Source: Nonomuraea deserti (GTDB lineage Bacteria > Actinomycetota > Actinomycetes > Streptosporangiales > Streptosporangiaceae). Taken from it: 64,000 nt of DNA. Within the stretch, counting starts at the first letter, position 1. Each line of letters opens with the position of its first letter. The position numbers were made by a program, and so were the translations under genes. Below, in pieces: positions 47,601 through 55,599 of this stretch. Below the pieces are notes generated by a model. That model ran no database searches and was not told where the DNA came from. It worked only from the letters and a program-made list of their open reading frames with translations. The stretch spans positions 1 to 64,000 of the forward strand of contig NZ_SMKO01000002.1 in NCBI RefSeq assembly GCF_004348685.1, given 5' to 3'.

Positions 47601-49377
47601 GCCGCCTGCGGAGCCGGAGGAGGATGACGCGACGGGCACGGACCTCGGGCTCGTCGCCGACGCCCTCATCGAGGCCGCACGCCTGGCGGACGTCCCCGCC
47701 CAGCCCAGTCCGTGGCTGGACCCGCTGCCCACCGGCCTCGTCCTCGACCTGCCCTCCACCGGCCATCCCGTCCTGGCCGCCCCTGTCTCCGGCACCGCGG
47801 CGTACCCGACGCCGTTCGCCGAGGTGGCGCCGTTGCCGTTCGGCGTCAGCGACCGCCCATGGGCCCAGGACCGGCACCCGCTGGCGCTGGACGTGGCGCA
47901 GGGCGGTCACCTGCTCATCGCGGGCGCGGCCCGCAGCGGCCGGTCGACGGCCCTGCGCACGATCGCGGGCTCCATCGCGGCCCACGCCTCCCCCTCGGAC
48001 GTGCACGTGCACGCGGTCGACTGCGGCTCGGGAGCGCTGCTGCCGCTGGTGGCGATGCCGCACTGCGGCGCCGTGGTGACCCGCGACCAGCTCGACCGGG
48101 TGGAGCGCCTGCTGACCCGGCTCAGGGCCGAGGTGGGCCGCCGCCAGCAGCTGCTGGCCGAGGCCGGGCACGCGTCGCTGGCCGAGTACCGGCAGGCGGG
48201 CCACCGGCTGCCCTGGCTGGTGCTCATGCTCGACCGCTGGGAGGGCTTCGTCGCCGCCTTCGAGGGCTACGACTACGGCCGCATGATCGAAGGGCTGCTC
48301 CAGCTCCTGCGCGAGGGCCCGGCGGTGGGCCTGCGGGCGGTGGTCACCAGTGACCGTTCCGGCCTGCTCGGGCAGGTCTCGACGGTCTTCGACGACCGGT
48401 TGCTGCTGCGGTTGTCCGACTCGTCCGACTACGGTCTGGCGGGGTTCCCGCTCAAGGGCCTGCCGTCGTCGATACCGCCGGGCCGGGCGCTCTCGCTGGG
48501 CGAGCACGGCATCGTGGAGCACCACATCGCCCTCCTGGACGCGGACCCCGCGGGCCCGGCGCAGGTCGCCGCGCTGCAGTCCCTGGCCCGCGCCGCCGCC
48601 GGCCCTCCAGGCACGACCCCAGGCCCGAAGGCGCCGGGCCCGGCGCACGATACGGGCAGGGGCGTCTGGCTCTGGGAGGGAGATCCCCCGCTGCGGGTGG
48701 ACGCGCTTCCCATGCGCATCACGGCGGCCCAGACGCTCGCCCTCGACCCCGCCTTCAGCCCGCCGTCGCCGTTGTGGGCGCTGGTCGGCGCGGGCGGTGA
48801 CGCCCTGGCCCCGCTCGGGCTCGACCTGCTGGCCCACGGCCCCGGCGCCGTGATCGCGGGGCCGTCGCGCTCCGGCCGGTCGTCGGCGCTGCTGACGGCC
48901 GCCCGCTCGCTGATCGCCCGCGGCACCCCGGTGGTCGCCGTCGCCCCGCGGCGCAGCCCGCTGAAGGAGCTGGACGGCGCCGTGGCGGTGCTGGACGGCA
49001 ACGCCGCCGACCTGCCGGAGCTCGTCGCGGACCTGCATGGCTACGTCGTGGTGGTGGACGACGCCGAGCTGATCAACGCGGACGGCCCGCTGGGCACCGC
49101 CCTGGAGGAGGTGCTCAGGTCGGGCAGGGACGGCGACCACGGGCTGCTCATCGCCGGCGTGACGGGGGACCTGGCCGTCGCCTACCGAGGGTTCGTGGCG
49201 GAGACGCGCAAGTCGAGGACGGGGCTCCTGCTGGCCGTGCAGAGCCAGGCGGACGGCGACCTCTTCTCCATCCGCCTGCCGCGCGGGGCGGCCGGCGGCC
49301 CGCCGGGGCGCGGCTTCCTGGTGACGACCGGCACCTTCACCCCCGTCCAGACGGCGCTCCCCGGCGGCGACCCGTAG
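44692..49377 (+). CDS. FHA-type FtsK/SpoIIIE (EssC/EccC-like) type VII secretion ATPase
   Basis: A 1561-residue membrane ATPase. The N-terminus has a ubiquitin-like start (RIMLTVLGGQGDRDVVID) and an FHA-like domain at about 120-185 (GGPRAGTVHRLGLGVHVIGSD) that lacks the usual SxxH phosphothreonine-binding pair. Two membrane helices lie at 302-321 and 324-341. Three FtsK-like domains follow. Domain 1 has a full Walker A GTTGAGKS (736-743) and Walker B LVLVIDEFA. Domains 2 and 3 carry GAARSGRST (1078) and GPSRSGRSS (1390) with Arg in place of Lys. This layout is that of EssC/YukB of firmicutes. AGGAG eight bases before the ATG. No WXG100 gene adjoins it, so its cargo is unknown. Confidence 0.88.
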   Translation: MRIMLTVLGGQGDRDVVIDGDDGATVARVSEALSDQGPLADVVRLPRARAPYGLSAGPDGPHVPHPRRPERDTGRPAGRTPTLWRGGRPLDPRAPAAAVLRDGDKVTLDARLARATVVEEPGGVAEVRVVGGPRAGTVHRLGLGVHVIGSDPMCAMAVDDPAMAPEAVAVRVTPDAITVERAWREPDEAPRLKLKGRWADEVAELTARVAEREAAELTAGYGETPELDGRPLTEPVDWPDQAVLTCGSSVFVLTSIEPKDAHLAPRSEGGVAYNRPPRLRRPEPERTFVRPKEPTRNEGMRLQLLAAFLPAVLGFTLAIALKQWYYLLVALMTPVIMIGQWWSDRRHGKKQHKKAVKEHKEQLRAYDEAVERARVADEAVRRSNAPDPAQVLLTATGPRRRLWERRSHDDDALRLRVGLADLPADLELSEEQGGRIEPPVCRSVPVALPMRRLGVAGVTGPREAATGLAGWLIAQAATLHSPRDLAIVIVSAHADGERRWGWMRWLPHCSPQSGQECVALAGTDPESAARRVSELAALIDERQNTAIPELGKIPTGWDDLGGPEKPTFSSYDVRPYDVLVVLDGAQVLRGLPGMPQVLRQGPRCGVYTLALDEDQRLLPEECQTVAACGDDGLARLRGGGLDVIGPVLADLVSPTWCDRLARALAPIRDVSRDDAAGNLPGAVRLLDLMGLPAPSGRELAARWRERGTTEALIGVGPDGPFSVDLKLDGPHGLIAGTTGAGKSELLQTLICSLAVANRPDQLTFVLIDYKGGAAFKECVRLPHTVGMVSDLDGHLTQRALDSLAAEIRRRERLLLAAGAKDIDDYTGPALPRLVLVIDEFAALVAELPDFVTGLVDIARRGRSLGIHLILATQRPAGVVTADIQANTSLRIALRVTEPAESSDVIDLPDAAYISKSTPGRCYVRSGVGAATAVQTARVGGRSPAAAGGPAQAGDVRVLEVGWRSLGRPLPPPAEPEEDDATGTDLGLVADALIEAARLADVPAQPSPWLDPLPTGLVLDLPSTGHPVLAAPVSGTAAYPTPFAEVAPLPFGVSDRPWAQDRHPLALDVAQGGHLLIAGAARSGRSTALRTIAGSIAAHASPSDVHVHAVDCGSGALLPLVAMPHCGAVVTRDQLDRVERLLTRLRAEVGRRQQLLAEAGHASLAEYRQAGHRLPWLVLMLDRWEGFVAAFEGYDYGRMIEGLLQLLREGPAVGLRAVVTSDRSGLLGQVSTVFDDRLLLRLSDSSDYGLAGFPLKGLPSSIPPGRALSLGEHGIVEHHIALLDADPAGPAQVAALQSLARAAAGPPGTTPGPKAPGPAHDTGRGVWLWEGDPPLRVDALPMRITAAQTLALDPAFSPPSPLWALVGAGGDALAPLGLDLLAHGPGAVIAGPSRSGRSSALLTAARSLIARGTPVVAVAPRRSPLKELDGAVAVLDGNAADLPELVADLHGYVVVVDDAELINADGPLGTALEEVLRSGRDGDHGLLIAGVTGDLAVAYRGFVAETRKSRTGLLLAVQSQADGDLFSIRLPRGAAGGPPGRGFLVTTGTFTPVQTALPGGDP

Positions 49378-49380
49378 GGG

Positions 49381-49959
49381 TCATCCGTCGTCGGCGGGGA
49401 GGGTGAAGAGGCGGACGTAGAGCGGGCGGGCGCCCGGCGGGGCGTCCTCGACCTGGCGGACGTGCTTGAGAAGCAGGGCGACGTACTCCTCCTGGAAGGC
49501 TTTCAGCTCCTCCTTGGTCATGCGGACCATCCCTCGCGAGCCCCACGTCCAGTCGGGGTCGGCGCGGTAGGCGTCGGGGAAACGCTCCATCAGGGCGCGG
49601 TCCTCCTCGAAGCCGGCCCGGTGGAACTCCTCCAGGACCGCCCGGTCGCCCGGCGCGAGCTGATCGGGGTGGGGAGCGCGCATGTCGCGGAGGATCCGGG
49701 TGCGGCGCCACCAGCGTTCGCGGCCCGACGAGCGCTCGGGGATCTCCTCGATGAAGCCGTATTTCTCCAGCTGGCGCAGGTGGTAGCTGGTGGTGCCGGT
49801 CTTGGCGCCGAGCAGCTCGCCGAGGGTGGTCGATGTGGCCGGGCCGTGCAGGTTGAGCAGGGTCAGCATGCGGCGGCGCATGGGATGGGCCAGGGCTTTG
49901 AGCCGCTCGGGGTCGTCGAGCACGTACGGCTGCTCGTGGGGTGGCTCGTCATCCTTCAT
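49381..49959 (-). CDS. ArsR-like winged-helix regulator
   Basis: A 192-residue regulator. The winged helix (about 15-90) is ERLKALAHPMRRRMLTLLNLHGPATSTTLGELLGAKTGTTSYHLRQLEKYGFIEE followed by a basic wing RERWWRRTR. The C-terminal helical part probably dimerises. No metal-binding Cys is seen, so it likely senses an organic ligand. Divergent from a secreted hydrolase across 79 bp that holds two identical palindromic sites, its probable operators. Confidence 0.83.
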   Translation of the reverse strand: MKDDEPPHEQPYVLDDPERLKALAHPMRRRMLTLLNLHGPATSTTLGELLGAKTGTTSYHLRQLEKYGFIEEIPERSSGRERWWRRTRILRDMRAPHPDQLAPGDRAVLEEFHRAGFEEDRALMERFPDAYRADPDWTWGSRGMVRMTKEELKAFQEEYVALLLKHVRQVEDAPPGARPLYVRLFTLPADDG

Positions 49960-49988
49960 GAGGAGCAGGCTAGTACTCCAGAACGATA

Positions 49989-50025
49989 TCTGCAGACGAT
50001 TGTTTGCCGAGAGCTCTCTGCAGAC
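49989..50025. promoter_or_regulatory. Two TCTGCAGA palindromes between the regulator and the hydrolase
   Basis: TCTGCAGAC occurs at 49989-49997 and again at 50017-50025, each containing the 8-bp palindrome TCTGCAGA, with starts 28 bp apart. They lie in a 79-bp divergent promoter gap, the second ending 13 bp before the hydrolase ATG. A dimeric ArsR-like regulator could bind each. Confidence 0.55.
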
Positions 50026-50038
50026 TAGTCTCGGTAAT

Positions 50039-51484
50039 ATGCGACTCATTCTCGCGGCCGCCGCGGTGGCCGCCACACTGTTAGCACCGCTCGCACCCGC
50101 TGCGGCGGCGACTGCGACGGGCCCTGCGACGGCCGCTGCCGCGCCCCTCCCCGGCCTGCCGGGAGACCTGGTGGCGCAGGACGTGACCTTCCGCGGGGGC
50201 GGAGGTCTGGAGCTGCGGGGCAGCGTCATCAGCCCCGTCAACGCCCGCGACGGGCGGGCCGGGGTCGTGCTGGTGCACGGCGCCGGCACCGGAACGCCGA
50301 GGCGGAAGCTGCTGGGCGAGGCCGTCGCCTTCGCCAGGAAGGGGCTCTCGGTGCTGATCTACGACAAGCGCTCCCAGGGCTACTCCCTGTTCGACAGGTC
50401 GTACACGCAGCTGGCCGACGACGCGCTCGGCGCCGTGGGGGTGCTCAGGAACCGGCCGGGCGTCGACCCGGGCAAGGTCGGCGCCCTGGGGTTCAGCGAG
50501 GGCGGATGGGTGGTGCCCATCGCGGCCGCCCGATCCACCGACATCGCGTTCGTGATCCTCGTCGGCGCCAACGCGCTGCCGCCGCTGCGGCAGCAGACCT
50601 GGGCGGTGGCCGCCGGGCTGCGCAGGGCGGGGGTGCACGGGCCGCTCGTCGAACGGACCGTGCCGAACCTGTACCGCGCGGTCGCCGACGGCGGCATGTT
50701 CCCCGAGCCCTTCTTCGACCCCGCGCCGATGTTCGCTCAGGTGCGCCGCCCCGTACTGGCGATCTGGGGGGTGCACGACCTGCTGACGCCGCCCAGGGAG
50801 ACGCCGCCGATCATGGTCCAGGCCCTGGAGAAGGGCGGCAACAGGGCGTACACCTTCCGGTTCTTCGCCGGCGCCGAGCACGCCGCGCACCTGACGCCCG
50901 ACGGCGGGGTCACCCGGCTGCCCGAGCTCGCCCCCGGCTACGCGGACCTGGTGGGAAGCTGGGTGGGCGAGGCGACCTCGGGGCGGGCGCCCGTGGCGAG
51001 CGTCTCCGGGCCGGCGCCGGTCCAGGAGGACGACACCGTGGAGGTCGCGCCGGCCGCCTGGTGGGAGTCCGCGCCCGTCCAGCTGGTGGCGCTCGCCGTG
51101 TTCCTGGTGGCGTTCGGCGGCTATCCCGTCGTGGCGCTGCTGCGCCGCATCAGGCGGTCAGCCGCTCCCATTTCCCCGCTCGTGGCCGCGCGGGTGGTCA
51201 GCGGCGCCGGGCTGGCGGCGGTGGCGGGCGGGTTCGCCTACCTCTTCTACCTCATCATGACTGGCGGGAAACTGGCCGTGCCCGGGCCCGTGGTGGCCGA
51301 GCGGCCGGTGATCTGGCTCGCGCTCCAGGCGCTCGCCGTGGCCACCGTCGTCGCGACGCTGATCGTCGGGATGCGCTGGCGGCGGGTCGCCGCCAAAGGG
51401 GAAAGGGTACGGCTGGGCGTGCTGGTCGCGGGCGGCGCGGTGTTCCTGCCGTGGGCGTTGTACTGGGGGTTGGCGCTGCCCTAG
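50039..51484 (+). CDS. Secreted/membrane-anchored alpha/beta hydrolase
   Basis: A 481-residue protein. A signal peptide (about 1-24, LILAAAAVAATLLAPLAPAAAA) leads to an alpha/beta-hydrolase domain (about 45-320). The oxyanion HG is in VLVHGAGTG, the nucleophile elbow is GFSEGGW, Asp may be in WGVHDLLTP, and His in AEHAAHL. The C-terminal third has three or four membrane helices (QLVALAVFLVAFGGYPVVALL and onward), so the enzyme faces outward from the membrane. The CN of family is COG1073-like; substrate unknown. ATG at 50039. Confidence 0.8.
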   Translation: MRLILAAAAVAATLLAPLAPAAAATATGPATAAAAPLPGLPGDLVAQDVTFRGGGGLELRGSVISPVNARDGRAGVVLVHGAGTGTPRRKLLGEAVAFARKGLSVLIYDKRSQGYSLFDRSYTQLADDALGAVGVLRNRPGVDPGKVGALGFSEGGWVVPIAAARSTDIAFVILVGANALPPLRQQTWAVAAGLRRAGVHGPLVERTVPNLYRAVADGGMFPEPFFDPAPMFAQVRRPVLAIWGVHDLLTPPRETPPIMVQALEKGGNRAYTFRFFAGAEHAAHLTPDGGVTRLPELAPGYADLVGSWVGEATSGRAPVASVSGPAPVQEDDTVEVAPAAWWESAPVQLVALAVFLVAFGGYPVVALLRRIRRSAAPISPLVAARVVSGAGLAAVAGGFAYLFYLIMTGGKLAVPGPVVAERPVIWLALQALAVATVVATLIVGMRWRRVAAKGERVRLGVLVAGGAVFLPWALYWGLALP

Positions 51485-51494
51485 CGAGACCGGG

Positions 51495-51527
51495 CACGGC
51501 CAGGAGCACGGGTGCCGCCTGGCCGTG
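51495..51527. terminator. Bidirectional terminator between the hydrolase and the T7SS cluster
   Basis: CACGGCCAGG (51495-51504) and CCTGGCCGTG (51518-51527) are perfect 10-bp complements with a 13-base loop, placed between the convergent stops at 51484 and 51545. No T-run, but the stem is strong. Confidence 0.65.
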
Positions 51528-51544
51528 GCCACGGTCCACGCGCG

Positions 51545-52849
51545 TCATCCGATCTTGCTGTTCACCACCGAGTCCGCGTTGCCGCCCCAGATGTCGTCGT
51601 CCTCGTGGAGCCACGTGCTGGACTCGCGATCCCGGCCTTCCTGTCCGCCTGCCCCGCCCATCCCGCCCATCGGCATGAACGGCATGCCCATGCCGTTCGT
51701 GCCGGACCTGCCGCCGGCGCCCGGCGAGGCCGCGGCCGCCAGCGGGCCGCCGTTGCCGTACGTGCTCGGCCCTCCGGACGTCGCACCCGGCGAGGACGAC
51801 GTGGACGGGTTGCCGGAGCCGGTCTGAGGGCCGGTCCCGGGAGGCGAGCCGTTCGAGGTGGGCTGGTGTTCCTGCAGGTCCGTGGGGCTGCCGACGCTCG
51901 CGTCCGGGTCGGGCGTCCGCCCACCGTCGGTGGACGCGCCGGGGGTCTGGGCGTTCGGGTCCTGGCCGCCGGGGGTCTGGCCGTCCGCGTCCGGTGCGGT
52001 GGGAGAGCCGATCGACGGGTCGTCGCCCTGGCCGGTCTCCGGTTGACCGGGGGTGGTCGGTGTCGAGCCTGACGGGTCGTCGGGTCCGGCGGAGGGATCC
52101 GTCACGCGCGGATCTCCGGTCGGGAGCCCGGACGGGTCGCCGCCGTTGTACGCGGCGGGCGTCACGTCGCCCGGGTCCTGGTCGGGGTATTGCGGCAGCT
52201 CGATGTCATCGGGCCTGCCGTCCGGCATCCGCGGCGGCTTGATGTCCCTGAGCGTCGTCTGCAGCGAGTCAGGCATGTCGGTGTGAACCCGGTAGAGGTC
52301 GTCGCCGAACGTCTTCAGGTGCAGCCCCGCCAGCTCGTCCTGGGATCCCCAGTCGCTTCTGGCGTCGTCACCGCCGTAATAGCCGGAGTAGACGCTGTAG
52401 ATGTCGGGGACGCTGTCGTTCCAGGTGCCGCCGGTCAGGCCTCCCTGGTGGGCCCAGGTCGGCATGACCCCCTTCCAGCCGTCCTGGACGAACTCCTGGT
52501 GCTTGCGCACCACCGTGGCGAGGGATCCGACCGGTGTGGACATGTTCTTCAGCTTCTCGGCCAGCTCGCCCAGCGACACGTACAGCAGCGCGAGCGCTTC
52601 CTGCGCCTCGACCGAGGCGGGGCCCTCCCAGACCTCGGCCAGCCTGCCGGCCTGCGTCCTGATCGCCTCCTTGGCGGTGTTGGCCGCCGAGTGGGCGTCG
52701 TTGTAGGCGGTCGACGCCTGCTCGATGCCGGTGGCGTCGAAGCCGTTGATGAAGGTCACGACCTCCTCGACGCTCCGGCCGCCCGTCTCCACGGACCAGT
52801 CGGCGCAGTACGGCTTCAGCATGTGGACGTTCTTCTTCGCCTTGCCCAT
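51545..52849 (-). CDS. Long Pro/Gly-rich WXG-like T7SS protein with shared tail (copy A)
   Basis: A 434-residue protein. The N-terminal 130 residues are helical with a WXG-like hinge (AGRLAEVWEGPASVEAQEALALLYVSLGELAEKL), recalling PPE-like partners. A middle domain (about 130-205) and a long Pro/Gly/Asp/Ser-rich segment (about 205-385) follow. The end is a tail: MGMPFMPMGGMGGAGG, then a DRESSTWLHEDDDIWGG segment and VVNSKIG. The same kind of tail ends the proteins at 55,596 and 56,633. It forms a two-gene unit with the small helical gene at 52,855. Probably a T7SS substrate or structural partner. Confidence 0.72.
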   Translation of the reverse strand: MGKAKKNVHMLKPYCADWSVETGGRSVEEVVTFINGFDATGIEQASTAYNDAHSAANTAKEAIRTQAGRLAEVWEGPASVEAQEALALLYVSLGELAEKLKNMSTPVGSLATVVRKHQEFVQDGWKGVMPTWAHQGGLTGGTWNDSVPDIYSVYSGYYGGDDARSDWGSQDELAGLHLKTFGDDLYRVHTDMPDSLQTTLRDIKPPRMPDGRPDDIELPQYPDQDPGDVTPAAYNGGDPSGLPTGDPRVTDPSAGPDDPSGSTPTTPGQPETGQGDDPSIGSPTAPDADGQTPGGQDPNAQTPGASTDGGRTPDPDASVGSPTDLQEHQPTSNGSPPGTGPQTGSGNPSTSSSPGATSGGPSTYGNGGPLAAAASPGAGGRSGTNGMGMPFMPMGGMGGAGGQEGRDRESSTWLHEDDDIWGGNADSVVNSKIG

Positions 52850-52854
52850 GCCGG

Positions 52855-53241
52855 TCAGACACCGCCCTCGTTGGCCGCGTTCGTCGCCTGGTAGGTGCCG
52901 GCCCCGTCCTCCACCAGGGAGATCGCGGTGGCGAAGTTCTCCAGGACCTCCTCGTAGGCGGTCAGGAATTCCTGCTGGCTGTGCGACACGAGGTCGGCGA
53001 ACGCCTGGCCGCCCTTCCAGCGTTCGATGCTCCGCACGTGGGTGAGGGCCGCGCGGAGAGAGCCGTACGTTTCGAGGTCGATGATCGAGCCCTGGTTCTC
53101 GCCCCGGCCCTCGCCGCTGATGGGCTTCAGCACCTCGCGCAGCTCTCCGGCGATGTTGGCGATCTTCTTGGGGTCGTATGTCACGCCGTCCCGCTCGGGT
53201 TGCAGCCCGGGCCAGTCGCGGGGCGGTTCGGTTTCTGCCAT
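52855..53241 (-). CDS. Small helical T7SS-associated protein (copy A)
   Basis: A 128-residue protein with helices around VTYDPKKIANIAGELREVL and SRQ-like helix QQEFLTAYEEVLENFATAISLVEDGAGTYQATNAANEGG. It has the size and helical hairpin style of WXG100/ESAT-6 relatives, with W in SIERWKGGQAF as the turn motif. It is a paralogue of the gene at 57,943 (same W-turn, same NEG end). It precedes a long Pro-rich partner by five bases, so the two may form a heterodimer as PE/PPE pairs do. Confidence 0.7.
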   Translation of the reverse strand: MAETEPPRDWPGLQPERDGVTYDPKKIANIAGELREVLKPISGEGRGENQGSIIDLETYGSLRAALTHVRSIERWKGGQAFADLVSHSQQEFLTAYEEVLENFATAISLVEDGAGTYQATNAANEGGV

Positions 53242-53336
53242 GAGCTTCCCCCTTTGAACACTCGATCAAGCAGCGTACTTGACCGTTCCTTTGGAGTACA
53301 GAAAGCACATAGTCAACCTGCGTAACATTAGACGAT

Positions 53337-54788
53337 ATGCAGACCCAGAAGGATCTATACCAGGCGCATCGGTTGATGACGCAGCGCTTGGGGATGGCTC
53401 TGCTGCAAGGGGAGCCGGACGTGCCGGAGTCCCCGATGCGCAGGCAGAACGTGGCGACGTTCGCGGGGCTCCTGATCGCCGTGCTGATCGTCGCCGGGTT
53501 CGGGATCTGGGGGCTGCTCAGCAAGGGTGGGCACGCCACCAAGCTCACCGATCCCGGTCAGCTGCTCATCGAGGAGGAGACCGGGGCCGCGTACGTCTTC
53601 AACCAGAAGAGCGGCCGCCTGCAGCCCGTGGCCAACTACGTCTCCGCCCGGCTGCTGCTCGACAGCCAGGACATCAAGGTCAGGTCGGTGTCGGCGGAGT
53701 CGCTGGCCGGCTACACCCGTGGGCAGATGGTGGGCATCCAGGGCGCCCCCGACTCGCTGCCCAAGAAGGAGCGGCTGGTCAAGGGGCCGTGGTCGGCGTG
53801 CGTCGCCGAGACCGCCGACGCCGCCGCGGGCCGCAGGTCGTACGTGACGCTCGTGGGCGGGACCGACGTCGGCGGCACGCCGGTGGGAGACGACGAGGCG
53901 TTGCTCGTCAACGACGGGCGGCAGAACTGGGTGCTCTGGGCCAACCAGCGCCTGCGCGCCGCGAACGTGGACCGGCTCACCGACCAGACCCCGCGCCGCG
54001 TGCCCGCCTCGTGGATCAACGCCATCCCCGCGGGCGTCGACTTCGCCGCTCCCGAGATCCCCCAGCTCGGCAAGAAGGCCGTGGGCCCCGGCGGCAGGGC
54101 GGCCAGGGTCGGGCACGTGTACAAGGTGGCGTCCGTGGCGGGGTCGAGCGAGCGCTGGTACGTCCTGCTGGCCGACGGCATCGCCCCCATCAGCAACACC
54201 GAGGCGCTGCTGCTGCTCCAGGACCCGGCCATCAAGGCCGCCTACGGCAGGAGCGGGGCCCGCGAAACGCTCATCGACGCGGCGAGCGCCAACGCGACCA
54301 AGGTGTCCGGGCAGTCGGTGCGGAAGCAGGGCCTGCCGGCCACCATGCCGCGCTTCCGCGCGCCCAGCGTCTCCGCCCCCCTCTGCGCGGTGTACGCGAA
54401 CACCCAGAAGGGCTCGACCAGCGCCGTGCTGACCACCGGCAGCAAGGTCCACATCCCGCCGCCGCCGGCGAGCGCCGGCGCCGACAAGGTCGACCAGGTG
54501 CTGCTCCCGCCGGGCAGCGCGGTGCTGGCCGGCACCCTGCCCGGCGACGGGCAACTGTCCGCGGTGCAGCAGTACTCGCTCATCACCGATCAGGGCAAGA
54601 AGTTCCGGCTCGCCTCGGCGGACGCGATAGGCAAGCTGGGGTACGAGGCGAAGGACGTCGCGCCGGTGCCCGTCCACCTGCTGCGGCTCATCCCTGACGG
54701 CCCCGCGCTGGACCCGGCGGCCGCGATGACGCCCGTGCAGGACGTGCGGAACGTCCAGACGAACCGGACGACCCAGACGACGGGATGA
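53337..54788 (+). CDS. eccB: Type VII secretion core protein EccB
   Basis: A 483-residue core component. A cytoplasmic N-terminus (MQTQKDLYQAHRLMTQRLGMALL, the EccB hallmark) precedes one membrane helix (about 41-61, TFAGLLIAVLIVAGFGIWGLL). A large periplasm-like domain follows with repeated LLDSQDIKVRSV-type beta repeats and a Cys pair (WSACVAE and APLCAVYA). The C-terminus is disordered. It is read opposite to the surrounding esx-type genes and ends four bases from the convergent membrane protein gene. Confidence 0.92.
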   Translation: MQTQKDLYQAHRLMTQRLGMALLQGEPDVPESPMRRQNVATFAGLLIAVLIVAGFGIWGLLSKGGHATKLTDPGQLLIEEETGAAYVFNQKSGRLQPVANYVSARLLLDSQDIKVRSVSAESLAGYTRGQMVGIQGAPDSLPKKERLVKGPWSACVAETADAAAGRRSYVTLVGGTDVGGTPVGDDEALLVNDGRQNWVLWANQRLRAANVDRLTDQTPRRVPASWINAIPAGVDFAAPEIPQLGKKAVGPGGRAARVGHVYKVASVAGSSERWYVLLADGIAPISNTEALLLLQDPAIKAAYGRSGARETLIDAASANATKVSGQSVRKQGLPATMPRFRAPSVSAPLCAVYANTQKGSTSAVLTTGSKVHIPPPPASAGADKVDQVLLPPGSAVLAGTLPGDGQLSAVQQYSLITDQGKKFRLASADAIGKLGYEAKDVAPVPVHLLRLIPDGPALDPAAAMTPVQDVRNVQTNRTTQTTG

Positions 54789-54792
54789 CGCC

Positions 54793-55599
54793 CTAAATGA
54801 TCCCCAGGCCGCCGCCCGTGGAAGGCGGCATGCCCATGCCGCCTTGCATGGACTCCTCGTCCATCTTCGGGGTGAGCGCGCCCATGTCCTTGTCGTAGGT
54901 CAGGCCGTCGTTCGTGAACGCCGTCGAGGCACCGCCCTGCATCGAGGACATCTGGGTCGGTATGGCCTCGAGCGTGGGGAAGATCTTGCCGACGCTCTCG
55001 GTCAGCTGCTTGAGCATGAACAGCAGCAAGGCGAGGCCGCCGACGGCCTTGCCGTGTTTCACGAGCATCGCCTTGGTGACGCTCAGCCCTTTCAGGCCCA
55101 TGCGCGTCTCCCAGACCTCCTTGGCCACCATGCCCCAGCCAGTGGCCGAGGTGAGCAAAAACGCATATCTTGCTATCACCACGGTCCACATGAACATGGC
55201 GAGGGCCATGCAGGCTATGGCGCCCCACTTGAAGAAATCCGCCTGCGCATCGACGCCGTCGCCTGTGGCGTTACGGGACTCCTTGAGCTGCTGCAACGAT
55301 TCCTTGAAGCTGGTGTGGACGGCCTCGAACGAGTCGAAGGCCTGCCCCTCCCACGTGCCTTGCTCTTTGAGCTGCTTCTTCAGATCGTCCAGCTGCTCGT
55401 CGAGCTGGCCGAGCTCCGCCGTCACGCCGGAGTGATCCGCCGTGCGCCACTGCCTGGCCGCGTCCATCATGCCCTCGGGGTCGGACACCATGGTGCCGAT
55501 GGCGAGGGCCATGTACGACGCCCAGGGGGTCCTGAGCACCGACGCCGCAGCCATGGCCGCGCCTGCGGCGCTCATGTACATCTCCTTGTAGACGCTCAC
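54793..55599 (-). CDS. WXG-like protein with transmembrane helices
   Basis: A 268-residue protein. The N-terminal 110 residues are helical with a WEG turn (KKQLKEQGTWEGQAFDSFEAVHTSFKESLQQL), the WXG100 hallmark. Two to three membrane helices follow (WGAIACMALAMFMWTVVIARYAFLL and AVGGLALLLFMLKQL), and a Met/Gly-rich end (GGMGMPPSTGGGLGII). The N-terminus itself has a moderately hydrophobic stretch. GTG start at 55599 with GGAGG six bases away overlaps the upstream stop (GTGA). A WXG fold joined to membrane helices is unusual; it may anchor substrates at the channel. Confidence 0.7.
   Translation of the reverse strand: MSVYKEMYMSAAGAAMAAASVLRTPWASYMALAIGTMVSDPEGMMDAARQWRTADHSGVTAELGQLDEQLDDLKKQLKEQGTWEGQAFDSFEAVHTSFKESLQQLKESRNATGDGVDAQADFFKWGAIACMALAMFMWTVVIARYAFLLTSATGWGMVAKEVWETRMGLKGLSVTKAMLVKHGKAVGGLALLLFMLKQLTESVGKIFPTLEAIPTQMSSMQGGASTAFTNDGLTYDKDMGALTPKMDEESMQGGMGMPPSTGGGLGII

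Noticed and set aside
44653..49140. A 1495-codon open frame antisense to the FHA-type ATPase
   Set aside because: Composition is typical of a shadow frame and the plus strand carries Walker motifs, membrane helices and a good ribosome binding site.
53279..53316. Facing TTGAC/GTCAA elements in the gap upstream of eccB
   Set aside because: They resemble -35 boxes, but neither has a credible -10 at 16-19 bp and the arms are only five bases, so chance is likely.
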